Source: DSVQ01 sp964484765 (GTDB lineage Bacteria; Planctomycetota; Planctomycetia; Planctomycetales; Planctomycetaceae). From it: a stretch of 64,000 nucleotides of DNA. The stretch covers positions 1 through 64,000 of the forward strand of contig CAZAGI010000032.1 of NCBI GenBank assembly GCA_964484765.1. The letters run 5' to 3'. The notes below the pieces were generated by a model. The model had not been told where the DNA came from. It ran no database searches and saw only the letters and a program-made list of their open reading frames with translations. Positions 26,187-34,665 of the stretch are shown one piece after another (within the stretch, counting starts at the first letter, position 1; each line of letters opens with the position of its first letter). A program made the position numbers and the translations under genes.

Positions 26187-27146
26187 CTAAACCATGGGCA
26201 TGCTGGTTCCCAACGCTGTGATGCGGTGGGCAATTGTGTCCGGCGATTCCGTTTCCGTGAGTGCGATGGGCCGACACTCGACAAGATTGCGAAACCACGT
26301 GACCTGTCGCTTGGCGAATTGTCGCGTGCGCATTTGTACGGTGGCGATCACGTCCGACTCAGAACTGGCCCCGGCTTCCAGCCAGTCGAGGACTTCCTTA
26401 TACCCGAGCGCTTGCCGCGCGGTGCGCCCGAGACTGCCCGGTCGGTCACGCAGGCGACGAACTTCGTCGATCAAACCCTCGGCAAACATCTGCTCGACGC
26501 GCTGGTTGATCCGTTGATGCAGATCGGTGCGCGGCCGGTCGAGCCAGAAGACGCGCAGCGCTGTTCCCACGTCGTGATCTGAAATTTCTGTCTGCTGCGC
26601 GGAAATCGGCTGCCCTGTGAGGTGAAAGACTTCCAGGGCACGGATCACCCGCCGCACATCTTGAGGTGGCAACCGATGAGCGGAAACGGGGTCGACAAGC
26701 ACCAGCCGCGCGTGCAAATTTGCTGGTCCTTGTTGATCGAGCAGTGCTTCGAGTTCCGCGCGATACGGCAAATCTGCGGCGGGGCCATCAAAGACACCGC
26801 GGAGTAGTGAGCGGAGATACAGCCCGGCACCGCCGACAAACAGCGGAGTTTTCCCGCGGCTGATGACTTCCTGGCAACAACACCGCGCGGCGTTGAGATA
26901 CTCCGCGACGCTGAAATCATCCCCGGGATCGAGAATGTCGAACAAGTGATGCGGAATTGTTGAACGCTCGACGACCGTGGGTTTCGCCGTGCCGATATCC
27001 ATCCCGCGATACAACGTCATCGAATCGAGGGCGATGATCTCGGCGTTAATCTGCGCTGCCAGATGCAAACTCACGGCCGTTTTGCCGCAGGCGGTGGGAC
27101 CGGCGAGAAACCAACATTGCTGCAGGATTTCACGCTCAATTTTCAT
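26187..27146 (-). CDS. miaA: tRNA dimethylallyltransferase
   Basis: A 319-residue enzyme that adds a dimethylallyl group to A37 of tRNAs reading codons that begin with U. The P-loop AGPTACGKT is near residues 15-23, the substrate motif ALDSMTLYRGMDIGTAKP follows, and FVGGAGLYLRSLL is the conserved central block. Length and N-terminus are normal. It is convergent with the hydrolase gene and divergent from the SRPBCC gene, so it is probably a single-gene unit with a promoter between 27147 and 27327. Confidence 0.96.
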   Translation of the reverse strand: MKIEREILQQCWFLAGPTACGKTAVSLHLAAQINAEIIALDSMTLYRGMDIGTAKPTVVERSTIPHHLFDILDPGDDFSVAEYLNAARCCCQEVISRGKTPLFVGGAGLYLRSLLRGVFDGPAADLPYRAELEALLDQQGPANLHARLVLVDPVSAHRLPPQDVRRVIRALEVFHLTGQPISAQQTEISDHDVGTALRVFWLDRPRTDLHQRINQRVEQMFAEGLIDEVRRLRDRPGSLGRTARQALGYKEVLDWLEAGASSESDVIATVQMRTRQFAKRQVTWFRNLVECRPIALTETESPDTIAHRITALGTSMPMV

Positions 27147-27327
27147 TTGCGGTCAATTCGATCGAGGAAAATGAGCACTTCAGACCGGCCTGGCGTAGCT
27201 GGGCTGACAAACGACCACGATTCCCGCCGGTGTCCATTTCCCCTAAGATAGCGGGACCGCGCGGGGTGACCAATGGAGATCCGCATGGCGCGGCAATGCG
27301 ATTGAGTTCAGACGGGATGCATTACCG

Positions 27328-27777
27328 ATGGCAGTTTTTGAAAGCCGAACACCGCTACCGTGTTCCGCCGAGCGAGCGTTTTCGTTTCTCACGCGCCCGG
27401 CAAACATGCAAACCATCGCACCGCCCGACCTCGATATGGTCTTCGTGAGCGCTCCCGAAGTGATCCAACTCGGCAGCAAGCTGGTGTTCAAAGTGCGTGG
27501 GTTCGGCATCGTTCAGGAATTCGAGCACGAGATTGTCGAATATCAGCCGCTGCAAAGCTTCCGCGAGAAAATGTTGCGAGGTCCATTGCCAAAGTGGACT
27601 CACGATTACATTTTGGAACCGGCCGACAATGACCTGGTGGTTCTGGTGAATCGCGTCGAGTTTGAACCGCCGGGCGGCTTGTTGGGCATGATTGTGACGG
27701 AGCAACGGGTGCGCGACCAGTTGCAGGAAGGTCATGCTCATCGCAGTGCAGCCCTGCAGAAACACCTGGCACCATGA
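27328..27777 (+). CDS. SRPBCC (START-like) ligand-binding protein
   Basis: A 149-residue protein with the polyketide cyclase/SRPBCC fold. It opens with VFESRTPLPCSAERAFSFLTRPANM, the usual strand-helix start, and has a long C-terminal helix (VRDQLQEGHAHRSAALQKHL). Members bind hydrophobic ligands; the ligand cannot be read here. Its stop overlaps the hisE ATG by four bases (ATGA-type), so it is translationally coupled to hisE. Confidence 0.8.
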   Translation: MAVFESRTPLPCSAERAFSFLTRPANMQTIAPPDLDMVFVSAPEVIQLGSKLVFKVRGFGIVQEFEHEIVEYQPLQSFREKMLRGPLPKWTHDYILEPADNDLVVLVNRVEFEPPGGLLGMIVTEQRVRDQLQEGHAHRSAALQKHLAP

Positions 27778-28127
27778 ATATCCCCGCACCGGAATCGGTG
27801 CTGACGCGGCTGGCTGCCGTTGTGAATCAACGCCGCCGCGAGCGTCCCGCAGGCTCGTACACGGTCGCATTGCTCGACGCCGGACCGTCGGTGCTCTCGG
27901 CACGGATCATTGACGAGGCTTACGAGCTCATCGCCGCCGGCGCGGAAGCCGAAGCTGATATTGCCTCACGTCAAGCGGTCTCCCATGAAGCCGCTGACGT
28001 GCTGTATCACCTGATGGTGTTCCTCGCCGCGCATGATGTTGACTGGCACGACGTCGAACGGGAACTCGACCAGCGATTCGGAACCGGTGGTTTGGTGGAG
28101 AAATCCGGGAGGCCGCCCGATGAATGA
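27774..28127 (+). CDS. hisE: Phosphoribosyl-ATP pyrophosphatase
   Basis: A 117-residue MazG-like pyrophosphohydrolase for the second step of histidine synthesis (PR-ATP to PR-AMP). The metal-binding motif is seen as IDEAYELIAAGA followed by HEAADVLYHLMVFLAAHD. It is a stand-alone HisE and not fused to HisI. It is coupled to the genes on both sides by overlaps: four bases with the SRPBCC gene and eight (ATGAATGA) with the small membrane protein. No other his genes are near, so the pathway is dispersed, as in many planctomycetes. Confidence 0.9.
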   Translation: MNIPAPESVLTRLAAVVNQRRRERPAGSYTVALLDAGPSVLSARIIDEAYELIAAGAEAEADIASRQAVSHEAADVLYHLMVFLAAHDVDWHDVERELDQRFGTGGLVEKSGRPPDE

Positions 28128-28386
28128 TCGCGACTCTCAATCGGCACGCGATGCGGGAACCACGATTGCCCTGCTCTGCCTGGCCGTGGCGAGCTTCCTG
28201 CTGGTGCTGCTTGCGGCGATGGTCTTGCCGCAGGTGCTCGGCATCGTGCTGGTTGTCGGGTTGTTTCTGGGCGTCGTGGCGCTGCACTATCTGGTTTGGG
28301 GACGATGGCTGAGTATGACCGTCGATTCCGATGCCGATGAGTCATCGCGCGAGGAATCGCGCAGAGTGCCACCAGGGGAAGAATGA
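28120..28386 (+). CDS. Small two-helix membrane protein
   Basis: An 88-residue protein of unknown function. Two adjacent hydrophobic segments lie at about 14-36 and 40-58, flanked by a polar N-terminus and an acidic, Arg-containing C-terminal tail. The start at 28120 overlaps the hisE stop and is translationally coupled to it. The last 100 bases overlap, on the opposite strand, the 3' end of the HD-GYP gene, which is unusual and leaves some doubt about the exact end of one of the two. Confidence 0.6.
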   Translation: MNDRDSQSARDAGTTIALLCLAVASFLLVLLAAMVLPQVLGIVLVVGLFLGVVALHYLVWGRWLSMTVDSDADESSREESRRVPPGEE

Positions 28387-30068
28387 CCCGCGTTGCGGCT
28401 GGAACGATTTCCCAAGCCACTCCAGATGGCTGAGTTCACGTCGACCAGCAGGTGTCCATCGGTGAGCGAGTAGCCTTCGCAGAGCGCGCGGATGTCGTCG
28501 CGGGCGGCAAAATAGGCATCGATCACCCGCCGGTCCCACTGTTCTCCCGCCCCCCGACGGAAGATTTCTTCGACACGATCGAGCGGCATTCCCCGGCGGT
28601 ACGGACGATCGCTCGACATGGCATCGTAACTGTCGGCAACGGCGATGATCCGGGCCATCAATGGAATCGTCTCTCCTGAGAGACCCTGCGGGTATCCGCG
28701 GCCGTTGAAAGCCTCGTGGTGACTGCGAACTCCGGGCAGAATCGGCTGCAGGTGCTTGATGGTCTTCAGAATCTCATAGCCGAGATCGGGATGGCGTTGA
28801 ATCTGTTCAAATTCTTCGGCGGTCAACTGATCGGGCTTGCGCAAGATCCGGTCATCGACACCGACCTTGCCGATATCGTGCAGCAGCGACGACAAGTAAA
28901 TATCGTTCTGCTCCACTTCCGGCAGCCCCAGTTCTTCGCTCAGTCGACGGGCAATCAATGCTACGCGTTCGCTGTGGCCGCGGGTATAAGGATCTTTGGC
29001 ATCCAGCGTCGAGACAAGGGTCCGGACAAAATTGATCAGCAACTCGTCTTGTTCGTTGAACAGATGCTGGTTTTGCGAATGCGTGCTGAGCAGTCGCGCC
29101 ACGGTGTTCAGCAGATTGGCTTCCACCGGGCCGAAATGACCGTAGCGCAGGTTGCAGCTGATGATCCAGCCGCGGCGGCGAGTCCCATCATTGATGGCAG
29201 CCGCCACCAGGCTTTCAAGCCCGGGAAATTCGTGTCCCATCAGCGTTGAGGCAAGCTCATTACGCACCAGTGTGCGCGTCCCGCCATGGTTCTCCAGACA
29301 CGCGATCAATTGCTGGATCGTTTCCGCATTGAATGGCAGTTCGCCTTCGATCAGGCAATGTGCGTCATGTTGCTCATCGGAAATGATCAACATGTGGCCG
29401 ACGGCGTCGATCAAGCCATGCACGCGTTGCAGGCAGAGTTCCGCCAGGTTGCGCACGCTGTGCGTCAGATTCAGATGTTCGGTCACGCTGTGGAGCAGCG
29501 TAATTTCATCGGTGGTGTATTCCAGTTGCTGGCTGAGGGCCCCAATTTCGTATTCGAGGGACGCTTCTCGCGAATCGAGACGCAGCTTGTCGAGCACTCC
29601 GGCGATCAGCCGTTTGCCGATCGCGAGCGACATCATCGGTGCTTGTGACAGAAACGCATCGATCTCAAGTTGAGACCAACCGGCAGCGGCTGCAGACACT
29701 TCGAGCGCCGCGGGCCGGACGTGCGGTTCCGTCAGAAAGTAGCTGGTCAGCACAAAGTCGTTGCCGGTCACTCCCGGCATGGGAACAGCCACTTCCACGA
29801 ACCATTCGTCATGGACGTAATACGTAGGCTCTGACCCGTGGGGAAACCGCGCACGCAAGCCTGATGAACAATACGGAATCAGACGCTGATCAGAATGGGC
29901 GACAACCTTGCCGGCATGGACATCGACACAATCCCAGCCAAAGCCGGTTTGTTCGGCAAACCAATTCACCCAGTGACCGGCCGCGGTCTCAGCAATGGCT
30001 GACCGTTTGCGGCCGGAGGGCAGGGGCTCTGCTCCGGTCGTTGAGACGAGGGCGGATCGATTCAGCAT
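28287..30068 (-). CDS. HD-GYP domain protein, probable c-di-GMP phosphodiesterase
   Basis: A 593-residue cytoplasmic protein. The C-terminal third is an HD-GYP domain: HSERVALIARRL, LLHDIGKVGVDD (the HD metal dyad), SHHEAFNGRGYPQGL (the GYP part) and ADSYDAMSSDRPYR. HD-GYP proteins hydrolyse cyclic di-GMP. The central part (around residues 190-340) looks GAF-like, and the N-terminal part is unrecognised and probably sensory. It is the second gene after the M50 protease on this strand, 335 bases downstream of it. Its 3' end overlaps the small membrane protein gene by 100 bases. Confidence 0.87.
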   Translation of the reverse strand: MLNRSALVSTTGAEPLPSGRKRSAIAETAAGHWVNWFAEQTGFGWDCVDVHAGKVVAHSDQRLIPYCSSGLRARFPHGSEPTYYVHDEWFVEVAVPMPGVTGNDFVLTSYFLTEPHVRPAALEVSAAAAGWSQLEIDAFLSQAPMMSLAIGKRLIAGVLDKLRLDSREASLEYEIGALSQQLEYTTDEITLLHSVTEHLNLTHSVRNLAELCLQRVHGLIDAVGHMLIISDEQHDAHCLIEGELPFNAETIQQLIACLENHGGTRTLVRNELASTLMGHEFPGLESLVAAAINDGTRRRGWIISCNLRYGHFGPVEANLLNTVARLLSTHSQNQHLFNEQDELLINFVRTLVSTLDAKDPYTRGHSERVALIARRLSEELGLPEVEQNDIYLSSLLHDIGKVGVDDRILRKPDQLTAEEFEQIQRHPDLGYEILKTIKHLQPILPGVRSHHEAFNGRGYPQGLSGETIPLMARIIAVADSYDAMSSDRPYRRGMPLDRVEEIFRRGAGEQWDRRVIDAYFAARDDIRALCEGYSLTDGHLLVDVNSAIWSGLGNRSSRNAGHSSPGGTLRDSSRDDSSASESTVILSHRPQTR

Positions 30069-30403
30069 GCTGCCGTTCTCGGCCGTTGCCCCTCCGTGCG
30101 AGTGTTGTTTGCGACAGAGACCGTCCTGGCGCAGTCACGACCGGTCCGATATTTCGGATCTCTCGGTCCTGACTGCAACTCTAGTTCGGAAAACTACGAA
30201 GACAAATGCGGGTGAACTGGGAGGTGAAGACTTCACCACCCGTGACTATCACGGCGCTGTCGGTTTGCCAAGCACAACGCTGACAAACCTTACGCGCGGC
30301 GCATTCCACGAAGTTGTTGCGGGCGCTGCAACCACACCGGCTCAATTCGGCCGTCGCACGATGATTCCCGATCCAGCGACGTTCCAGCACCACCCAAATC
30401 GAC
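30069..30403. other. Intergenic region between the M50 and HD-GYP genes
   Basis: 335 bases. A 10-bp hairpin with one mismatch and a 3-base loop lies at 30219-30241 (GGGAGGTGAA, GAC, TTCACCACCC), and a 5-bp TCCGA/TCGGA dyad lies near 30150. Neither is followed by a T-run on the - strand, so termination is uncertain. No gene is supported here. Confidence 0.4.
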
Positions 30404-31411
30404 TTATGTTGTTCGGCGCGAACGTTCACGCAGCGTTTCCGACGCTTCCCGTAACAGGCGTCGTTCCACGGCGGTTAGACTTTCCAACCCGTGTTCGTGA
30501 ACTTTCGCGAGCAGTACGTCCAACTGGGTTTCGAGATTCAGCAGCCGGGCTTGTTCGCGTTCTGCCTGCAACTTGCGTCGCCGTTGCTGCCACCGCTGCC
30601 ACCACGAGAGCGCCGGTTCACCTCGGCCATCCGCGGGAGAGCGCTCCAGGCTGGTATATCCCTCAGAAAAGTCGTATCCCAACAAACCATCACTTTCACC
30701 GTCATCCCACTGGCGTTGCTGCCACAGGGAAATATTCACGACCAGCAAGACGGCTCCCAGTGCGACGACCCACGGCCAATTCCCCATCAAACCAACGGCC
30801 AGGCCGAGCCAGCCACAGGCCATGCCCACCATGGTGGTGCCGCGGAGCGCGGCTTCCGCACCGCTCCGTGCATGCCAGCTGGTCCAGACCAGCTGCCCGC
30901 CATCCAGCGGCCAGGCCGGCACGAGGTTCAGGATCAGCAGCAACCAGTTCACCGCAAAGAACACGAGGCGGACGTCCACGGCCCACGTCACCGCCGTGAA
31001 CGACAGCACGGGTAGTTCGAACGGGAGCAGGAATTCGCGCAATCGCTCCGGCGCGTAGTACGTCGGTAACGTCGCCAGACAGCCGAGCAGATTCACCAGC
31101 GGCCCGGCGGCGATGGTCCAGAGTCGGCCGGACGTTGACCGCGGATAATGCAGCGACGCCAGTCCACCCAAGGGCCAGATCAGAATCTCATCCGCTGCCC
31201 CGCCCCAGGCCCGGCAGACCAGAACGTGCCCGAATTCGTGCAGCAGCGTCGCCAGAAACAGGGCCCCCGTGAGCGCCGCTCCCATCACCGGACCGAACCG
31301 GACCATGAGAATCATCGGCACCAGAATAAAGAACACACTGATCCGCACCTGGGTCGATAACCAGCGACCGCACGGGATCGACCATGCCAAAGCAGCGTAA
31401 CGCTCATTCAT
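30404..31411 (-). CDS. Site-2 protease family (M50) metalloprotease
   Basis: A 335-residue membrane zinc protease. HEFGH is at residues 58-62 inside a hydrophobic helix, and the third ligand motif NLVPAWPLDGG is near 165. It has about six hydrophobic segments and a cytoplasmic, Arg/Gln-rich helical C-terminal tail of about 100 residues. Members carry out intramembrane cleavage of anti-sigma factors or other signalling proteins. There is no PDZ domain, and no anti-sigma factor gene is adjacent, so the substrate is unknown. Confidence 0.9.
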   Translation of the reverse strand: MNERYAALAWSIPCGRWLSTQVRISVFFILVPMILMVRFGPVMGAALTGALFLATLLHEFGHVLVCRAWGGAADEILIWPLGGLASLHYPRSTSGRLWTIAAGPLVNLLGCLATLPTYYAPERLREFLLPFELPVLSFTAVTWAVDVRLVFFAVNWLLLILNLVPAWPLDGGQLVWTSWHARSGAEAALRGTTMVGMACGWLGLAVGLMGNWPWVVALGAVLLVVNISLWQQRQWDDGESDGLLGYDFSEGYTSLERSPADGRGEPALSWWQRWQQRRRKLQAEREQARLLNLETQLDVLLAKVHEHGLESLTAVERRLLREASETLRERSRRTT

Positions 31412-31558
31412 ACGATTGGGCCGACGACGTTCTACCCGCTGAGCACGGCCTCACAACTCGAACCAGCCTGCCCTTCATCGCAGTCTACCGCCGACACCAA
31501 CAAGACTGCAATTGGGTGTTTCTCTTTCCGCGAAGTTGGTGGAATCTTGTGCGGAGGA

Positions 31559-32893
31559 CTATGACGAAAATTTCGGTGTTGCCCAATGATCACGGTATTC
31601 CCGGCCGAGCAGCTTGGCAGCATCGTTATCACCCAGAATCTGTTCTTTCTGCGGATCGATGTTCAGCACCCGGCCCAGCCGCGTGGCGATATTGCCGAAA
31701 TGGCAGAGCGCCGTCGACAAATGATTGATCTCGATGTCCGCGTTGGGCTTCGCGCCGGTGCGGATACATTCCAGGAAGTTCGCGTGGTGAGCCCCGAGGT
31801 CGGGTCCGCCGCCGGCTGATTCTTCAATCAGCTTATTCCGCGGTCCATAAATCTGATACCGCCCCATTTTGCCCAGGAGCATCATCCCTTCGGTCCCATA
31901 GTACGCGTCGCCGTTCTCAAACCCTTCCTGGAAGTAGGGCGACCAGATGCGCTGCTCAAAAATCAGCTGCTTCGGTTTGCCGGCTTTCGATGCCCCTACA
32001 TACTCGTAGATCACGGTCTGCGTGTCGGCATGCTGTTGGTCGTCATCGAAGTAACTTTTGCCGCCCAGTGCTGCGACGCGTGTCGGATGCGTTTCCACGC
32101 CGAGGCCCCAGCGGGCGATGTCGATGTCATGGACGCCGTCATTGCCGATATCGCCGCAACCCCAGTGGTACCACCACCGCCAGATGCCGGGCAAGAAGTT
32201 GGATTGATAGGGCACAAACTTCGCCGGACCGACCCACAGATCATAATCGAGGTGCGGCGGGGGCGTAGACGGTTTCTGCTTCCCGATGGTGCCGCGGCGC
32301 TGGCTATTCCACGCCTTGGCCACGAGGATCTCGCCAATGACGCCCGACTTGAGTTTCTCGATTCCTTTCATGATGTGCGCGGTGCTGCGGCTTTGCGTGC
32401 CGACCTGCATCACCACCTTGTTTTTCCGCGCGGCTTCGATCATCAGCCGCCCTTCGCGCAGGTTATGCGAACACGGTTTTTCGACATACACATGTTTGCC
32501 GGCATTGGCCGCGAGAATGGCTGCGGGGGCATGCCAATGGTCAGGCGTGGCGATCCAGACGGCTTTGATCTGCGGGTCATCGAGCACCCGCCGCATGTCC
32601 TTTTCGACCTTCGGCGTGATTCCCGTCCCCTTCATGACCGTCTCGGCGGCTTTCGCACCCCGTTGTTCGTCGACATCGCAGATGGTGGCCAGGCGAACGG
32701 ACTTATTGGTGACCAGCTGGCTGACATGATTCGATCCCATTCCGCCGGGACCAATCACCGCGACGTTGAGTTTGTCCGTTTCGCCGGCGGTGGAGGTCGC
32801 CGAGTTCGCCGCATACAGCCAGGCCGCTGTAGCGACAGTGGTGGATTGCCCGAGAAAATCACGTCGATTGCTGGTCACGGTGCGGTCCTCCAA
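31559..32893 (-). CDS. Gfo/Idh/MocA-family oxidoreductase, Tat-exported
   Basis: A 444-residue NAD(P)-dependent sugar dehydrogenase-like protein. The N-terminus SNRRDFLGQSTTVATAAW is a Tat signal. The Rossmann motif reads VIGPGGMGSNH and the EKP motif is in VYVEKPCSHN. Large families of Tat-exported Gfo/Idh/MocA proteins are typical of planctomycetes and are thought to act on sugars in the periplasm. It lies downstream of the DUF1553-DUF1501-PPC genes on the same strand but is separated from them by a paired-hairpin repeat, so co-transcription is uncertain. Confidence 0.9.
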   Translation of the reverse strand: MEDRTVTSNRRDFLGQSTTVATAAWLYAANSATSTAGETDKLNVAVIGPGGMGSNHVSQLVTNKSVRLATICDVDEQRGAKAAETVMKGTGITPKVEKDMRRVLDDPQIKAVWIATPDHWHAPAAILAANAGKHVYVEKPCSHNLREGRLMIEAARKNKVVMQVGTQSRSTAHIMKGIEKLKSGVIGEILVAKAWNSQRRGTIGKQKPSTPPPHLDYDLWVGPAKFVPYQSNFLPGIWRWWYHWGCGDIGNDGVHDIDIARWGLGVETHPTRVAALGGKSYFDDDQQHADTQTVIYEYVGASKAGKPKQLIFEQRIWSPYFQEGFENGDAYYGTEGMMLLGKMGRYQIYGPRNKLIEESAGGGPDLGAHHANFLECIRTGAKPNADIEINHLSTALCHFGNIATRLGRVLNIDPQKEQILGDNDAAKLLGREYRDHWATPKFSS

Positions 32894-32900
32894 AGAGATT

Positions 32901-32988
32901 GGCGAGCGGGGGGAGGTTACTCCCCCCGGTGATTAAGGTCGTATACTTCGGATTCGTCACCGGGGGGACTTACATCCCCCCGCTCGCC
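32901..32988. repeat. Paired-hairpin repeat B (two inverted 32-nt units)
   Basis: Unit 1 at 32901-32932 and unit 2 at 32957-32988 are inverted copies of one 32-base sequence, GGCGAGCGGGGGG + variable core + CCCCCCGGTGA. They differ only in the core (AGGTTACT against ATGTAAGT). Each unit is itself a hairpin (six G's pairing with six C's), so the whole can fold as two hairpins or one long stem. Unit 2 overlaps the 3' end of the PPC gene. Confidence 0.75.
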
Positions 32989-34658
32989 TTCGGTTCTTTC
33001 TTCTCGATGACAGTCAGCCAGGACGTATCAAACATCGCGTCCAATTTCGCCGGTGTGCGGGCAAAGCGTTGCAATTCTTTGGGAGCGGTCGCGGTGCCGC
33101 GCACATGGATGCGACCCGAAAACGGTTGCCCTTCCGACGCGAGACTCAACGTGACTTTCTTCTCGGTATCGCCTTTGACATCAGAGACTACCGGCATCGC
33201 GGTCACGCCAGGCGGGAGATCGATCGCTTCGATCGTGATGGGGCCGACCTCACCTTCGACACCGGTACGTCGCACGACATTGACGACCACTTCCGTCGGT
33301 TTGTCGGGCTGGACGACATAGGATTCGGCGGTGGTCGTTAGTTCGAAATCAGATTCTTCCAGCCGCGCGGTAAGCAGATAGTAACCGCGATCGCCGCCGT
33401 GGCGGTGACGGTCGCTGACGTGGAGAATGTAGTCGCCGTCCTCCGCGGCATTGTGGTTGAGCACGCAATCCCGGTTTTCGCCGGTGTCATCGTTCTCCGC
33501 CGCGGTCTTACCGCTGGGGCTGACGAGTTTCACCAGCGGATCGAGCGGCAAATCGAGGCCACGCGATTCCACGGTGACCAACAGCGGATCGCCCTTTTTC
33601 AAAGTGAGGCGATAACGATCGGTTTGCTTCGGTTGTCGCAAACAACCAGTGACGGATGACGGTACCGGAATTGGCTGTGGTTCCGCGTTCGTAGTTGCCA
33701 TAATGCTGGTCCACGGCACGAGCCGCACGCGCGCGCTGCCGGCGCTGTCCGGACCAAAGACGAAGCCGAGCCGTGATGCTGACGGTGGACGCATCGCTGA
33801 GGCTTCGAGTTCCAGTTGATCTTTTAGTCCCCACGGTTGCACCGGTAGACGCAGATCAGGCGGCAAAGTCCAACCGAGCAATTCCGCGGACGCCGGCTCC
33901 GTGATCGATGCAGATAGCGGCAGCGCGTGCGTCACCATCGGCCCCGTCGTGATCGTCAACCGGTAGAGCGATGTGTCACCACCCTGAAACGCGATGCTTG
34001 TATTTGGTGTCGAGGAATAACCGAACACGCGCACGATGTGATGCCCGGATTTTTTCACTGGAAACACAATCCGCGGATCAAGACCCGCGTCATCGTGGTT
34101 CTCCGCGAGCACTGTGCCATCGGTGGCGCACACCTGCAGAATCGCATCGATCGGCGAGCCGAGTTTGCCGTTGGCTTCCAGAGACGCGATCAACGTCTGC
34201 CCGGCTTCCAGCGGGACCGAGAACCCGTCGACATCGGCTCCTTTGAGCACGCCGTTGATGAGGATCCGCGATTCGGTCAACGTCTGTGCTTCACGCGGCT
34301 TGTTATTCGGCTCGGTCTCGTTGATTTCTTTCAGATTGCCGATGAGAAACGGCACCGTTGTCGATGCACCCTCGGCATTGAACGCGCGAATCCAGATCCG
34401 ATCGACCGCCAGAGCAGCGGGGATCGTGACATCGAACAGGCCCGATTCCGTTCCCGGTTTGAACTCCACACCCGGCGCATCAATCGACACCGGCCACGGG
34501 AATTTTCCACTCAACTTCACCGCGACCATGGTGCCGCGTTGTCCGCCTGGAGGGAAGACATGCGTCAGCGACGGAGCATCGGCAGAGGCCGGGCTGACGA
34601 GCAGGCCCATCAGCAGCAGCAGCCAGCACCAGCTTCGACGATCGGGGCAAAACAACAT
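32970..34658 (-). CDS. Exported PPC-domain protein
   Basis: A 562-residue secreted protein. A signal peptide of about 26 residues (WCWLLLLMGLLVSPASA) precedes a string of beta-sandwich domains including two PPC (pre-peptidase C-terminal type) domains: DVDGFSVPLEAGQTLIASL and QTDRYRLTLKKGDPLLVTV. No catalytic domain is visible, so binding or structural roles are likely. It begins 7 bases after the DUF1501 stop and belongs to that operon. The last five residues (ASGGM) and the stop codon are encoded by an intergenic repeat unit that overlaps the gene end. Confidence 0.85.
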   Translation of the reverse strand: MLFCPDRRSWCWLLLLMGLLVSPASADAPSLTHVFPPGGQRGTMVAVKLSGKFPWPVSIDAPGVEFKPGTESGLFDVTIPAALAVDRIWIRAFNAEGASTTVPFLIGNLKEINETEPNNKPREAQTLTESRILINGVLKGADVDGFSVPLEAGQTLIASLEANGKLGSPIDAILQVCATDGTVLAENHDDAGLDPRIVFPVKKSGHHIVRVFGYSSTPNTSIAFQGGDTSLYRLTITTGPMVTHALPLSASITEPASAELLGWTLPPDLRLPVQPWGLKDQLELEASAMRPPSASRLGFVFGPDSAGSARVRLVPWTSIMATTNAEPQPIPVPSSVTGCLRQPKQTDRYRLTLKKGDPLLVTVESRGLDLPLDPLVKLVSPSGKTAAENDDTGENRDCVLNHNAAEDGDYILHVSDRHRHGGDRGYYLLTARLEESDFELTTTAESYVVQPDKPTEVVVNVVRRTGVEGEVGPITIEAIDLPPGVTAMPVVSDVKGDTEKKVTLSLASEGQPFSGRIHVRGTATAPKELQRFARTPAKLDAMFDTSWLTVIEKKEPKASGGM

Positions 34659-34665
34659 CGCGCGA

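Noticed and set aside
29995..30999. Open frame on the + strand across the HD-GYP start and the M50 gene
   Set aside because: It crosses two supported genes on the other strand and encodes Arg/Pro-rich low-complexity sequence only.
32901..32988. Paired hairpin read as a rho-independent terminator of the PPC gene
   Set aside because: There is no T-run after either hairpin on the - strand, and the inverted-pair layout fits a repeat better.
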